Origin: Candidatus Opimibacter iunctus
GTDB taxonomy: Bacteria; Bacteroidota; Bacteroidia; Chitinophagales; Saprospiraceae
Length of the DNA: 64,000 nucleotides
Assembly: GCA_016716665.1 (NCBI GenBank)
Contig: JADJVH010000003.1
Coordinates: forward strand, 248,001 to 312,000
Reading direction: 5' to 3'
In this document: positions 1 through 8,564 of the stretch, in pieces
Layout of the letters: each line of letters starts with the position of its first letter
Numbering within the stretch: position 1 is the first letter of the stretch
The notes under the pieces: model-generated
Told to the model about the DNA's origin: nothing
The model's database searches: none
What the model saw: only the letters and a program-made list of their open reading frames with translations
Program-made: the position numbers and the translations under genes

Positions 1-1798
1 TAGGATAGCTCAACAGAATTTGCCAATTCGGGTTGAAGGTTGGGATTGCCTGAATAGATGTTGAGTGAATCAGTTATGTCAGTGAACGGGTTATATCTGC
101 CAAGCGAAGGACGGTTAATCCTGCGACTGTAACTCAATTTGAGCATGTTTCTTTTTGGTGTGTAATAAAGCAGGCTGGCGGATGGAAAAAGGTTGAAATA
201 ATCGTTGGTAAATGCAATCGGGTTTAGCCTTTATTAAAAACCTGTTCTGCTCGAATACCTGCATTATATTTCCATTTGGGTTTTTGTTTATCACCAATCC
301 AACCTGTGTATTGCAAATAGAACGCATGAATTTGCTCGCTGAATTTAAAGAGGTCTGTGTTTGTCGAATCTGTTACAAAGTTTCCGTTCAGTTGGTCGGA
401 ACGAAGGAAATCAACATCAATAAAACGGAGAATGCCTTTGTAACCCGTTTCAATCATTCCTTTATCTTTAATCGGATGGACATAATCCACCGAAAAATTG
501 GTCAGGTTAGCATCTTCGTAATTATGCGTTTCTTGTAAAAAGGGATTCCCGATTGGGTTATTTTGTTCTGATAAAGTTTGCGTTGATAAATCGGTATTTT
601 CCCGATTGTACTCGATTGCTGAACTTGCGTTGATTGTCAAGGTTTGTTCAGGCTTATTGAATTTTCGTGCATAATTCAGTAATAGTTCTCCCGTGTGAAA
701 CCGTCTTATTTCATTGGCAAAGCGGTCATTTTTCCCTGTAAAATCATAAGTAGCGGTTTCAGTAGTACTGATGACGGTTTCCCTATTGTCTTCACCGTCA
801 AATAACCAAATTCCTTCTAAACGGAAGCTGTTCTTTTTATTGGGAGTGTAATCTATGTTGAATCGTGCCGTTTGGGTTTGCACAATTCGTTCGTCTGACC
901 TGCGTTGTGTCAGAAAATATTCGTTGGGCAGGTTGTAATTTTTACGGTCTCCGTCTTGTTGGCGAGTTCTGGTTGTGAACCAATTATCGTAAGCCAGTCC
1001 AAAATTCCATTTTGAAGTTCTGTGATTGAGTAAAAGTGAGCCGTTGATGCGATACCTGTCGCCAAAGCCACCACCCAAAGCCACCGCACCGTTTGTTCCC
1101 CAATCGGCATTTTGCTTTAAAATAATATTGATGATTCCCCCTTCTGCATCCGCATCATATTTAGCAGATGGGTTAGTAATGATTTCTATGCGTTCAATGC
1201 TGCTTGCAGGAATCTGCTCAAGGTTGGTTACCCTGTCCACACCACCAATGCCCGAGACCCTGCCGTTTATCAAAATCAAAGGGCTTTTCCCCCGCAGCGT
1301 TATTTCACCTTCAGCACCCACCAACACACCGGGCATATTTTTCAATAGGTCAGCAGCAGTTCCACCTATTTGCGTAATGTTTTCGGAAGCTCGTACCACA
1401 ATACCTTCTTCGGTTTTCTGAATCAGATTGCGAAAGGCTGTTACTTCTACTGAGTTTAGGTCTGTGATGTCAAACGCTAACACAATATTCCCAAGTTTCA
1501 GATTTTTATTTTCTGCACTAAGTGAAACTGGCTGTTTTTGTTTTACAAATCCTATAAACTGAAAATGGATGACATATTCGCCCAAGGGTAAATTAGTCAG
1601 GGCAAAACTTCCTGTACTGTCTGTAATTGTTCCGCTGACAATGTTTGTGGAATCGTTTTTTGATGTAATAAACACGTTGGCAAACTCAACAGGTGTACTT
1701 TCACTATCAAGCACTTTTCCTGTTATGCTGCCTGTTTCCTGTGCATAAGCAGATAAATGGATTATAAATAGGAATAAACAGAAAATAATTCTCACCAT
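1..1798 (-). CDS. TonB-receptor-like outer-membrane beta-barrel protein (frameshifted, partial)
   Basis: Probable outer-membrane receptor of the family with a C-terminal OMP beta-barrel domain. The frame opening at 1798 has a signal peptide (about residues 1-20, ending AYAQ), a carboxypeptidase-regulatory-like beta-sandwich (about 22-105), a plug-like domain (ITQIGGTAADLLKNMPG, then LILINGR) and barrel strands. It stops at 224, but the +2 frame continues at once with typical barrel sequence (NDYFNLFPSASLLYYTPKR, then SRRINRPSLGRYNP) to the window edge. Restoring one base, for example a fourth A in AATAAAGG near 226-232, rejoins the frames, so this is one gene with a one-base deletion. The end lies outside the window. 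It sits 4 bp downstream of the YncE-like gene and is probably cotranscribed. The substrate is not evident; a TonB box was not identified. Confidence 0.8.
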
Positions 1799-1802
1799 TC
1801 AT

Positions 1803-2780
1803 TTATTTAGTGTTTGCTACCCATAAGCGTTTTGGACTTTTGCCAACCGGAATAGTCGCCACCACTTTCCATTTTTCAACGTCAATAATGCTTGCATCAT
1901 TGGAAGATGTGTTGCTTACAATGGCAAATTTTCCGTCAGAAGTAAATTCAATCCAGTTCGGGTTTGTACCGACAGTAATATTTTTCAGGATTTTATCCAT
2001 TGCTACATCAATAGCGGTTACATCATTGGTAAACTGGCTAGTTAGGTAAACGGTTTTACCATTAGGAGCTACAGAAAGGCCGTGGGCAGCTTTCCCTTCG
2101 TTATCAAATTTGTCCGATTGCGGTAAAAGAACTTGGGCAATAATTTTGTTTTGCTCCGCATCAATCTTTACCAGTCCATGAAACCAGCGAATGGTCAGAT
2201 AAATATATTTTCCGTCAGGTGTAGCGGTCATCACTCTCGGAAAGCCGAAAGTTGGGATTTCAGCTACAACTTTCATGCTGTCCAGATTCACTTTTACGAT
2301 TTTATTGTCGCCTTCGGAAGTAACCCAAGCGGTCTTGCCGTCTGGCATTGGCAGTACAATGTGAGGATTTCTGCCTACTGGAATTGAATTGACCAGTTTC
2401 CAGTCTGCGGTTGAAATCACATCAACCTTATGTTCTCCGTTGATGGCGGTTAAAACATATTTGCCGTCAATGCTGAAACTTAACTGGTGAGGTGTCTTGC
2501 CAACGGAAATGGTCTGTTTAACTTTGTTGTCTGTCGCACTGATGATGGAAACAGTATTGTCTCCTTCATTGCTCACGGCAATCCAGTTTCCGTCCGGTGA
2601 AACGGCTGTTCCGTGTGGTTTGTTGCCTGTTTTGATGTCGGCAATTTTTTGATTTTTCTGAATGTCAACCACCGAAATAAAGTCGCTACCGTAGTTGGTT
2701 ATGTAAGCTTTTGGTGTCTGTGCAAATAGTACTGTGCTTATCAGTGCAATCGCTGTCGTTAAGATTATTTTACTGTTCAT
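1803..2780 (-). CDS. YncE/YVTN-family beta-propeller protein
   Basis: Secreted 325-residue seven-bladed propeller. Residues 1-20 form a signal peptide ending LFAQ. About seven blades of roughly 42 residues follow, each with patterns such as YITNYGSDFISVVD, GNKPHGTAVSPDG and VGKTPHQLSFS, which are typical YVTN repeats. In Enterobacteria YncE is encoded beside the TonB-dependent receptor YncD; here the gene directly precedes an outer-membrane receptor, so a shared periplasmic role in uptake is a reasonable inference. No catalytic residues are apparent. The length is normal for the family and the frame is intact. Confidence 0.85.
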   Translation of the reverse strand: MNSKIILTTAIALISTVLFAQTPKAYITNYGSDFISVVDIQKNQKIADIKTGNKPHGTAVSPDGNWIAVSNEGDNTVSIISATDNKVKQTISVGKTPHQLSFSIDGKYVLTAINGEHKVDVISTADWKLVNSIPVGRNPHIVLPMPDGKTAWVTSEGDNKIVKVNLDSMKVVAEIPTFGFPRVMTATPDGKYIYLTIRWFHGLVKIDAEQNKIIAQVLLPQSDKFDNEGKAAHGLSVAPNGKTVYLTSQFTNDVTAIDVAMDKILKNITVGTNPNWIEFTSDGKFAIVSNTSSNDASIIDVEKWKVVATIPVGKSPKRLWVANTK

Positions 2781-2798
2781 TTTGTAATAATTTTATAG

Positions 2799-2820
2799 GG
2801 TTTACTGGGCAAAGTAAACC
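2799..2820 (-). promoter_or_regulatory. Operator-like inverted repeat upstream of the YncE-like gene
   Basis: GGTTTACT and AGTAAACC are exact complements separated by 6 bp, about 20 bp upstream of the YncE start at 2780. Read on the minus strand, the repeat overlaps TTACTTTG, one mismatch from the Bacteroidota -7 element TAnnTTTG. A palindrome on the -7 region would suit a repressor site, possibly for the neighbouring response regulator. Inference only. Confidence 0.4.
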
Positions 2821-2854
2821 ATTGAATCTGTAGAAAAATGGGAAACAGAACCGT

Positions 2855-4138
2855 TTATTGAAAATTCACTTCGAAAATATGCAGGGCTTCATCACTTCGG
2901 TAACAAAGCTCCCATCCGCTTGTGTCTGCAATTTTCTTTGCTATGGCCAGTCCAAGCCCCCAGGTATCAGGATTTCCCGATTGCTTATAAAAACGGTCAA
3001 ACAATTTTTCTTTATCCAACATTGACCCTTCTCCCACTTTTTTATGGCCTGTATTGGTAATTGTAAGCTGCTTTGCTTCTACACGAATGGTTAATGTGCC
3101 ATTTTCTATATTATGCAAAAAAGCATTTTTAAGAAGGTTCTGAACCAGTATTTCTGTAAGCATGGTATTGCCTTGTACAGTTAATTGGTTATCTGTTTCA
3201 ATCTTTACTGAAATATTAAGTGTTGATTTCTGTTCTTCATAATATTCCATTGACTGTCGGATAATATGATTTACATCAACCTGGTCTGTTAAAAGAAACT
3301 GCCGGATTTCGATTTTAGATAGTAGGAGTATGGTTTTATTAAGTTTTTTTAAACGTTGGGTGGAGCTGATAAGCCCTTCCACAATCTCTGCCTGCTCTTG
3401 TGTTAACTCAGCCCGTCCTATGAGGGCTTCCAGTCGTGACTGTATAACAGCAAGCGGTGTTTGCATTTCATGGGAGGCACTTTCAATAAATTGTTTTTGA
3501 CTATCAAATACTTCCATATTTTTCAAGACCAATTCATTAATGGACTCATTTAGCATCTGGAATTCGTCTATCCCAGAGGAAGACAATTCTGGTAACCGCT
3601 GCTTGTCGAGGCGAAAACCCCGAAGTTTTTCCAACATGTCATAGAAAGGCTTCCAAATTATTCGTGAAATGATTCGTTGCGATAAATAAAAGGAGAGAGA
3701 TAACCCAATAAGCAATATTCCCAAAAAAAAGGCAATTGTGCCAATCATTTCAGCGGCTTCAAGATGTGGTGCTATAATCTCCAATCTGTAATGTTGGTTG
3801 TGGATTTCCACAAACGTGGTTAATTTCCTGTATTCATCCAGTTCATCATCCACAGGTTCATAAACAAGTGTATCTGTATAGGTTTCTTTGCCCTTTTGAA
3901 AAGTTGCTATGTTTATAGCATAAAAGGTAAAATCGTCCAGTGGGTTATCTCCTTGGAATGGTGCTTTAGGATTAACTTCGAGGTAAGCCAGCAGATTGAT
4001 TTTTCTATTATGCAACACCTCGTCCACATTCCGAAGTACATTCCAGTTAAGTACCACATAAAACAGAATGGAAAAAAATCCAAACAGAATCAGTAAATAT
4101 CGTAATTGAATACGGGAGGTGTAGGTGAGCAGCTTCAT
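2855..4138 (-). CDS. Sensor histidine kinase
   Basis: Inner-membrane two-component kinase of 427 residues. Membrane segment 1 lies near residues 12-34, a sensor region of about 95 residues follows, and membrane segment 2 is near 132-155. The HisKA box reads SASHEMQTPLAVIQ, with the phosphoacceptor His. The HATPase domain has QNLLKNAFLHN (N box) and WGLGLAIAKKI (G2 box). The start overlaps the stop of the response regulator by 4 bp, indicating translational coupling. The ligand is unknown; its place beside a receptor and a YncE-like protein suggests it senses the same stimulus. Confidence 0.9.
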   Translation of the reverse strand: MKLLTYTSRIQLRYLLILFGFFSILFYVVLNWNVLRNVDEVLHNRKINLLAYLEVNPKAPFQGDNPLDDFTFYAINIATFQKGKETYTDTLVYEPVDDELDEYRKLTTFVEIHNQHYRLEIIAPHLEAAEMIGTIAFFLGILLIGLSLSFYLSQRIISRIIWKPFYDMLEKLRGFRLDKQRLPELSSSGIDEFQMLNESINELVLKNMEVFDSQKQFIESASHEMQTPLAVIQSRLEALIGRAELTQEQAEIVEGLISSTQRLKKLNKTILLLSKIEIRQFLLTDQVDVNHIIRQSMEYYEEQKSTLNISVKIETDNQLTVQGNTMLTEILVQNLLKNAFLHNIENGTLTIRVEAKQLTITNTGHKKVGEGSMLDKEKLFDRFYKQSGNPDTWGLGLAIAKKIADTSGWELCYRSDEALHIFEVNFQ

Positions 4139-4818
4139 AATGCTTTGATTTGATAACCTATCCCATAAATGTTGCTTATTTCTACCAATGCCCCGGCTTC
4201 TTTCAGTTTGCGTTTTAAGTTCCTAATCTGCGAGAAAAGGAAATCAAAACTTTGGGCATCATCCACATAGTCGCCCCAGATATATTCTGCCAACGATACC
4301 TTGGAAAGAACTCGCTTATGGTTATTAATGAGATAGCTAAGTAAAGCGAATTCTTTTTTAGTAAATGAAATGGGGTTATCAAGGTTGCCTACGCCAATGA
4401 GGTGTTGGTCTGGTTCAAAAACCAGGTTAGAAAAGTGAACGATTTTGTTCGTTTTAAATTGTTTTCTACGGATAATGGCTTTTATTCTGGCATTTAGTTC
4501 GGAGAAATAAAATGGTTTGGTAAGGTAATCATCGGCTCCCAGCCCAAGCCCTTTTAATTTATCATCCAATGAATCACGTGCTGAAAGTATTATGACCCCG
4601 TCCGTCTTGCCTTCTTCATATAATGCTTCCAGTAAATCAAAACCGTTTCCATCAGGAAGGTTAATGTCGAGAACAATGCAATCGTAGTCGTAAAGAGCGA
4701 TGCGTTCCGCAGCAGAACGAAATCCCACGGAAGAATCATACATGTATCCCTCTTTGGATGCAAAATCCTCCAAACTTTTTAATAATTGTGGTTCGTCTTC
4801 TACGATAAGTAATTTCAT
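4135..4818 (-). CDS. OmpR/PhoB-family response regulator
   Basis: DNA-binding regulator of 227 residues partnered with the overlapping kinase. The receiver domain has acidic residues at E7/D8, phosphoacceptor D51 (CIVLDINLPDGNG) and the conserved Lys in DYLTKPF. The C-terminal winged helix carries FTKKEFALLSYLINNH and the final hairpin YGIGYQI. It is the first gene of this two-gene unit. Targets cannot be read from the sequence. Confidence 0.92.
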   Translation of the reverse strand: MKLLIVEDEPQLLKSLEDFASKEGYMYDSSVGFRSAAERIALYDYDCIVLDINLPDGNGFDLLEALYEEGKTDGVIILSARDSLDDKLKGLGLGADDYLTKPFYFSELNARIKAIIRRKQFKTNKIVHFSNLVFEPDQHLIGVGNLDNPISFTKKEFALLSYLINNHKRVLSKVSLAEYIWGDYVDDAQSFDFLFSQIRNLKRKLKEAGALVEISNIYGIGYQIKAL

Positions 4819-5227
4819 AAATACAAAATACGGGATTAATTCTGTAGAAACGTTGGCAAAAATTCAAGCTCTTTTGGTTTTTTTGTTTTGGCTCTGCGTG
4901 TCGGCAAAAACCAAATGTGCTTGACCGTGCGGTGGCTTCTCAGCATGGCATACAACACCGATATATACGCAACTCAAGATACCACATCTTCATTGATAAT
5001 CAAAGCAGTAGTGTTGCGTATTTGCATATATTCATTGCGGGTATCCAAAAGTTCGCTTTTCAAATATCCCTGCAGGATTACGTTTACTTCCGTTTACTTC
5101 CGCTTATTTACGTTTGCTGACGATTACGTAAGCTTCCAAAACATAGTACGCTAAATGTAATGTGCTGACGAGAAATGTTGCGTTTCTATAGTTATCGGCT
5201 TATAAGAGGAGCCAAGACATGGGTCTA
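4819..5227. other. Boundary intergenic region with phased 10-bp repeats
   Basis: No convincing gene. Near 4873-4882 and 4907-4916 TTTGGTTTTT pairs with AAAAACCAAA across a loop of about 24 nt. From 5081 to 5130 five consecutive 10-bp units begin CGTTTA, CGTTTA, CGCTTA, CGTTTG and CGATTA. The stretch separates the AT-richer receptor module from the GC-richer paa genes, so it may be an insertion boundary. Confidence 0.5.
5081..5130. repeat. Five degenerate 10-bp tandem units
   Basis: The units cgtttacttc (twice), cgcttattta, cgtttgctga and cgattacgta follow each other without gaps. The spacing equals about one helical turn, so the same face of the DNA is repeated. Confidence 0.75.
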
Positions 5228-5734
5228 TCAAAAACACTTAAAATACTCAAACGGCTCCAAACAACTCAGGCATTTGTAAGAAGCTTTACATGGTGTGGCA
5301 CCATACCGACTGATCAACTCTGTATGCGTAGATCCGCACTGCGGACAGCTACGAGGCTTGCCTTCATACTCCTGGTCTGAGGCTTTACCATTGGGTGGAG
5401 CGATGCCATATGTATGAAGTTTTTCATTTCCTTCTTCACTGATCCAGTCGGTGGACCAGGGCGGAGAGATTTCCATTTCGATATGGGTATCCCTCATGCC
5501 GGCCTCTTCAAGCCTTGCTTTCACTAAAAATGGGATCACATCGATAGCGGGACAACCTGAGTAAGTTGGTGCAAGGTCGATGCGCCAATGTCCGTTTTCA
5601 GGGCGGATGTCGATGACCATGCCGAGATCTACGATAGAGACTACAGGAATCTCCGGATCAGCAACTTCGTGCAGCAGTCCTGCGATTTGTTTGCGGATAA
5701 TATGTGTGTCTTGTGTGCTCATGCTATTATCCAT
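5228..5734 (-). CDS. paaD: 1,2-phenylacetyl-CoA epoxidase subunit PaaD
   Basis: PaaD (PaaJ) of 168 residues, the accessory subunit linked to maturation of the phenylacetyl-CoA epoxidase. The N-terminal DUF59/MIP18-like domain contains DPEIPVVSIVDLGMV and PTYSGCPAIDVI; the C-terminal zinc-binding part has CPQCGS, then CKASYKCLSC. These are hallmark PaaD features. It follows paaC by 15 bp. Usual partners paaA, paaB and paaE are absent on both sides: an unrelated AT-rich module lies downstream and a repeat-filled gap upstream. It could act in trans with a distant operon or be an operon remnant. Confidence 0.93.
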   Translation of the reverse strand: MDNSMSTQDTHIIRKQIAGLLHEVADPEIPVVSIVDLGMVIDIRPENGHWRIDLAPTYSGCPAIDVIPFLVKARLEEAGMRDTHIEMEISPPWSTDWISEEGNEKLHTYGIAPPNGKASDQEYEGKPRSCPQCGSTHTELISRYGATPCKASYKCLSCLEPFEYFKCF

Positions 5735-5749
5735 GTATAATGGTGATTT

Positions 5750-6499
5750 CTACCAATTCATCTGCGGATAGGTGCGCTGCATGTATTGCAATTCGGTTAG
5801 AATGTAGCCCAGATGCTCAGTGTGCTTGCCTTCCTTACCTCCGTACAACATCACTTCACCCTGCGGAAGTTTCAATCCGGCCTGGTCTGCGATACCCGAT
5901 ACGCGCTGCATCCATTCTGCTTGCAGAGCAGACACATCAATGGCATATCCATCCTGGCTCAGTTCCTGTTCGTAGGAAGCCATCTTAAACATCTCGCCTG
6001 TACATCTCCAGAGTTCGTCGACAGCGTCCTGCATCTTAGCATGGCTTTCCGGTGTTCCATCACCGAGGCGCAACATCCATTCGCTGCTGTAGCGATAGTG
6101 GTACTTGATTTCCTTGAGTGACTTGACGGCGATTGAAGCGAGATGCTGATCATGATGATGGGTCAGCTTTTCATACTGGCACAGGTTGAAGGCATCATAG
6201 AGAAACTGCCTTGTGATCGTGTGTCCAAAATTTTTGTTCGGCTGCTCCACTAATAGCAGGTTGAGATACTCATGCTCGTAGCGGAGCATCGCGAGTGAAT
6301 CTTCATCAGTTCGCTGTCCCGGCAGTGAGGCGATATATTGATACAATAGTCTCGCCTGGCCGATGAGGTCGAGGGAGATATTGGTCAGTGCGATATCCTG
6401 TTCAAGTACCGGTCCGTGACCGCACCATTCGCCAATACGCTGGCCGAGGATGAGAGGGTTGTCTGCGAGGTGGAGGAGGTATTTGATTTTGGCGTCCAT
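5750..6499 (-). CDS. paaC: 1,2-phenylacetyl-CoA epoxidase subunit PaaC
   Basis: Structural ferritin-like subunit of the epoxidase that starts aerobic phenylacetate breakdown. At 249 residues it is a normal PaaC length. Recognisable stretches are LADNPLILGQRIGEWCGHGP, EDIALTNISLDLIGQARLL-like helices (here QDIALTN) and EIKYHYRYSSEWMLRLGDGT. PaaC forms the PaaA-PaaC heterodimer, PaaA holding the di-iron site. Without paaA in the window, function cannot be local. Upstream lies about 540 bp of repeats rather than paaB. Confidence 0.93.
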   Translation of the reverse strand: MDAKIKYLLHLADNPLILGQRIGEWCGHGPVLEQDIALTNISLDLIGQARLLYQYIASLPGQRTDEDSLAMLRYEHEYLNLLLVEQPNKNFGHTITRQFLYDAFNLCQYEKLTHHHDQHLASIAVKSLKEIKYHYRYSSEWMLRLGDGTPESHAKMQDAVDELWRCTGEMFKMASYEQELSQDGYAIDVSALQAEWMQRVSGIADQAGLKLPQGEVMLYGGKEGKHTEHLGYILTELQYMQRTYPQMNW

Positions 6500-6597
6500 G
6501 AGTAGGAGATTGATTGTGCTGTAAAATTACCCCGTAAGTGGTTAATGGAGATTCTTTTTTGGAAATAAAAAGGCACAATGGCGGAACGGCGGAAAAG

Positions 6598-6656
6598 GCT
6601 TAAGGGGCTTAAGGGGCTTAAGGGGCTTAAGAGGCCTAAGAGGCGAAGGATTATTC
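6598..6656. repeat. Tandem 9-10 bp phrase AGGGGCTTA
   Basis: Units resembling aggggctta recur about five times and then drift to agaggccta. Related phrases occur at about 6757-6785, 23165-23295 (inside a gene) and 39765-39830. Confidence 0.85.
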
Positions 6657-6703
6657 CGCTTTAACCCCGGGGTTGCGAAGCACACAGGTCGATCGAAGTG
6701 AGA

Positions 6704-6734
6704 TCCCGCCAAATGCAAGGCATTTGTTGCGGGA
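6704..6734. repeat. Hairpin repeat, TCCCGC-N-GCGGGA family
   Basis: tcccgccaaatg is followed by a short spacer and catttgttgcggga, giving complementary outer (TCCCGC/GCGGGA) and inner (AAATG/CATTT) arms. A second copy lies at 22002-22033. Both are preceded by GATCGAAG. Confidence 0.75.
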
Positions 6735-6985
6735 GGAGATAGCCCGCATGGGCGATGGGGCTAAAAGAGCGGAAGAGGCCGAAGGGTATTAAAAGGGTCC
6801 ATTTCCCCGCCGCCCTCTTCGCAAGCAAAGAAGCGGCGCAGGTGGCTATTTACACAACTCCCCTTCGACAAGCTCAGGGACCGAAATAATTTTTAACCTC
6901 AACACCAAATCAAAACGCTTTTATTCAACACAATATTCATTACAATATTTCGTCACATGACGAATAAATAATTATGTTTCCTGTA

Positions 6986-7016
6986 TTGCCCATGGTAAGG
7001 CAATGGACTAACTTTG
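6986..7016 (+). promoter_or_regulatory. Bacteroidota sigma-70-type promoter for the haloperoxidase gene
   Basis: TTG at 6986-6988, 20 nt spacer, then TAACTTTG at 7009-7016, an exact TAnnTTTG. Transcription would begin near 7022. This rules out a start codon at 6974 and favours the methionine at 7043. Confidence 0.7.
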
Positions 7017-7042
7017 TCGTTTATTTCAAAATGGCTTATCCC

Positions 7043-8419
7043 ATGAAGTTTCACTCCCTTTTATGGCCACTCGGGCTTATACTGCTTGCTTTCGTTTCCT
7101 GCGTCGAACCGGAAGACCCGATTGAATATCTGCCCTCCACCGCACCTGTAGCTCAAGTATCAAATGACATCGTCTGGGAATGGAGCGAACTCTACCTGGT
7201 GATCGAACGCGACCTGCCTGGATTCAGGCCAGCGCCTACCTGCCGTGCATTGGCATATATCAATATGGGTGCTTATGAAACTGCGATCCCTGGCATGGAC
7301 AAATACAAATCACTGAGCAATGTGATCGATAATTTCCCGGCGACCTCACTTCAGTATGATACTACGCAGATCGATTGGGCCATTGCGCTCAATGCATACT
7401 ATGCCAGGACATTTTCGTTCTTCCTTTTCAACGCTACACCGGCTCAACGGTTTGAGATCGAAAGCCTGGAATCCAGCCAGCTCAACAAACTGAGCCAGAA
7501 TGTTCCAGCAGGTATCGTGGAGACTTCGATCAACTGGGGCCAGAAAGTAGCCAATACCATCATCACTTATTCCGAAACCGACCAGGAAGGTGCTTCCCAG
7601 GTTCATGTGGGCAGGCCGACCGATTACTTCCCGCCAGTAGGTGAAGGACTTTGGGTACCTACCCTGCCTGACCAAAGTGCAGCCTTGTTTCCATATTGGG
7701 GCAAAGTGCGAGCATTCGCTGCCAATCCTTCTGACCTTACATCATTACCTCCATCATACGCCTATAGCACTGACCCCAATAGTGATTGGTACAAGGACAA
7801 CCTTGAAGTGGCCAATACGGTCAATAACATGACGGACGATAACAGATGGATCGCAGAATTCTGGAGTGATGACCTTACCGGCCTGACCTTCAGCCCACCA
7901 GCACGCGTGCTGGCCATTGCCAACCAGGTCATCAAATCTGAAAAAACCAACCTTGAGGAGACCCTTGAGATGTATTGCAGGATGGGCATTGCCCTCAACG
8001 ACGCATCTGTAGGTTGCTGGAAATCCAAATACATCTACAATACAGAGCGTCCGGAAACCTTTATCCGGAAATATATTGATCCAAATTTCAAACCCATACT
8101 CGGAGACGCTATTGGCACTCCAGGTCTTACTCCATCTTTCCCTGGCTATCCATCAGGACACAGCACATTTGCAGGTGTATGCTGGAGAATCCTGGAACAC
8201 TACTTTGGTGCGCCTTATGAATTCACCGATCACTGCCACTACGGTAGGACAGAATTTGCAGGATACCCAAGGACATTTACTTCCTGGAAAGCACTGGCTG
8301 AAGAGGATGCCTATTCGAGGATTCCACTGGGTGTGCACATCCGTTTGGATTGCAGCGAAGGACTGAGACTCGGAAATCAGATAGCCGTCAAAGCCCTCGA
8401 TCTGGACCTCCAAAAATAA
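7043..8419 (+). CDS. Vanadium-dependent haloperoxidase-like lipoprotein (PAP2 superfamily)
   Basis: Secreted lipoprotein of about 458 residues. The chosen start gives MKFHSLLWPLGLIL then the lipobox FVSC; starts at 6974 or 7031 are possible, but the promoter excludes the former. The C-terminal half carries the vanadate/phosphate pocket of the superfamily: ERP near residue 335, YPSGHSTFAG near 368 and the R...GVHIR element near 430. Members oxidise halides with peroxide or hydrolyse phosphate esters; which one cannot be decided here. It is monocistronic, with its own promoter and a strong terminator at 8453-8487. Confidence 0.88.
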   Translation: MKFHSLLWPLGLILLAFVSCVEPEDPIEYLPSTAPVAQVSNDIVWEWSELYLVIERDLPGFRPAPTCRALAYINMGAYETAIPGMDKYKSLSNVIDNFPATSLQYDTTQIDWAIALNAYYARTFSFFLFNATPAQRFEIESLESSQLNKLSQNVPAGIVETSINWGQKVANTIITYSETDQEGASQVHVGRPTDYFPPVGEGLWVPTLPDQSAALFPYWGKVRAFAANPSDLTSLPPSYAYSTDPNSDWYKDNLEVANTVNNMTDDNRWIAEFWSDDLTGLTFSPPARVLAIANQVIKSEKTNLEETLEMYCRMGIALNDASVGCWKSKYIYNTERPETFIRKYIDPNFKPILGDAIGTPGLTPSFPGYPSGHSTFAGVCWRILEHYFGAPYEFTDHCHYGRTEFAGYPRTFTSWKALAEEDAYSRIPLGVHIRLDCSEGLRLGNQIAVKALDLDLQK

Positions 8420-8452
8420 AACCGGACATGTACCGGTCATGAACCATCTGGG

Positions 8453-8487
8453 AAGGTTGACTTGTACAAAGTCAACCTTTTTCTTTT
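8453..8487 (+). terminator. Rho-independent terminator
   Basis: AAGGTTGACT pairs perfectly with AGTCAACCTT across a 7-nt loop, followed by TTTTTCTTTT. It ends the haloperoxidase transcript and overlaps the longest open frame of the next gene, showing that that gene starts further on. Confidence 0.88.
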
Positions 8488-8564
8488 ACCTTGTCGATTC
8501 ACCACCCAAAAAGAGCAACTTTCAACGCCGGGTAAGCGTTTTAGACAGCATATATTCTCTGCCG

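Larger units (their letters stand above)
6500..6973. other. Repeat-rich intergenic region
   Basis: No gene seen. It holds the purine-rich phrase array (6598-6656), a hairpin of the TCCCGC/GCGGGA family (6704-6734), a second patch of the GGGGCTAAAAGAGGC-like phrase (about 6757-6785) and one copy of the cccttcgacaagctcaggga repeat (about 6862-6881). Confidence 0.7.

Noticed and set aside
4870..5180. Integron attC-like site at the end of the AT-rich module
   Set aside because: Some inverted repeats are present, but paired R and L boxes with the expected spacing could not be identified, and there is no integrase or cassette array.
6974..7042. Upstream start for the haloperoxidase
   Set aside because: It would begin before the consensus promoter (TAACTTTG at 7009) and would bury the lipoprotein signal peptide inside the protein.
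8439..8564. Upstream start for the TPR protein
   Set aside because: The extension crosses a strong terminator and removes the signal peptide from the N-terminus.
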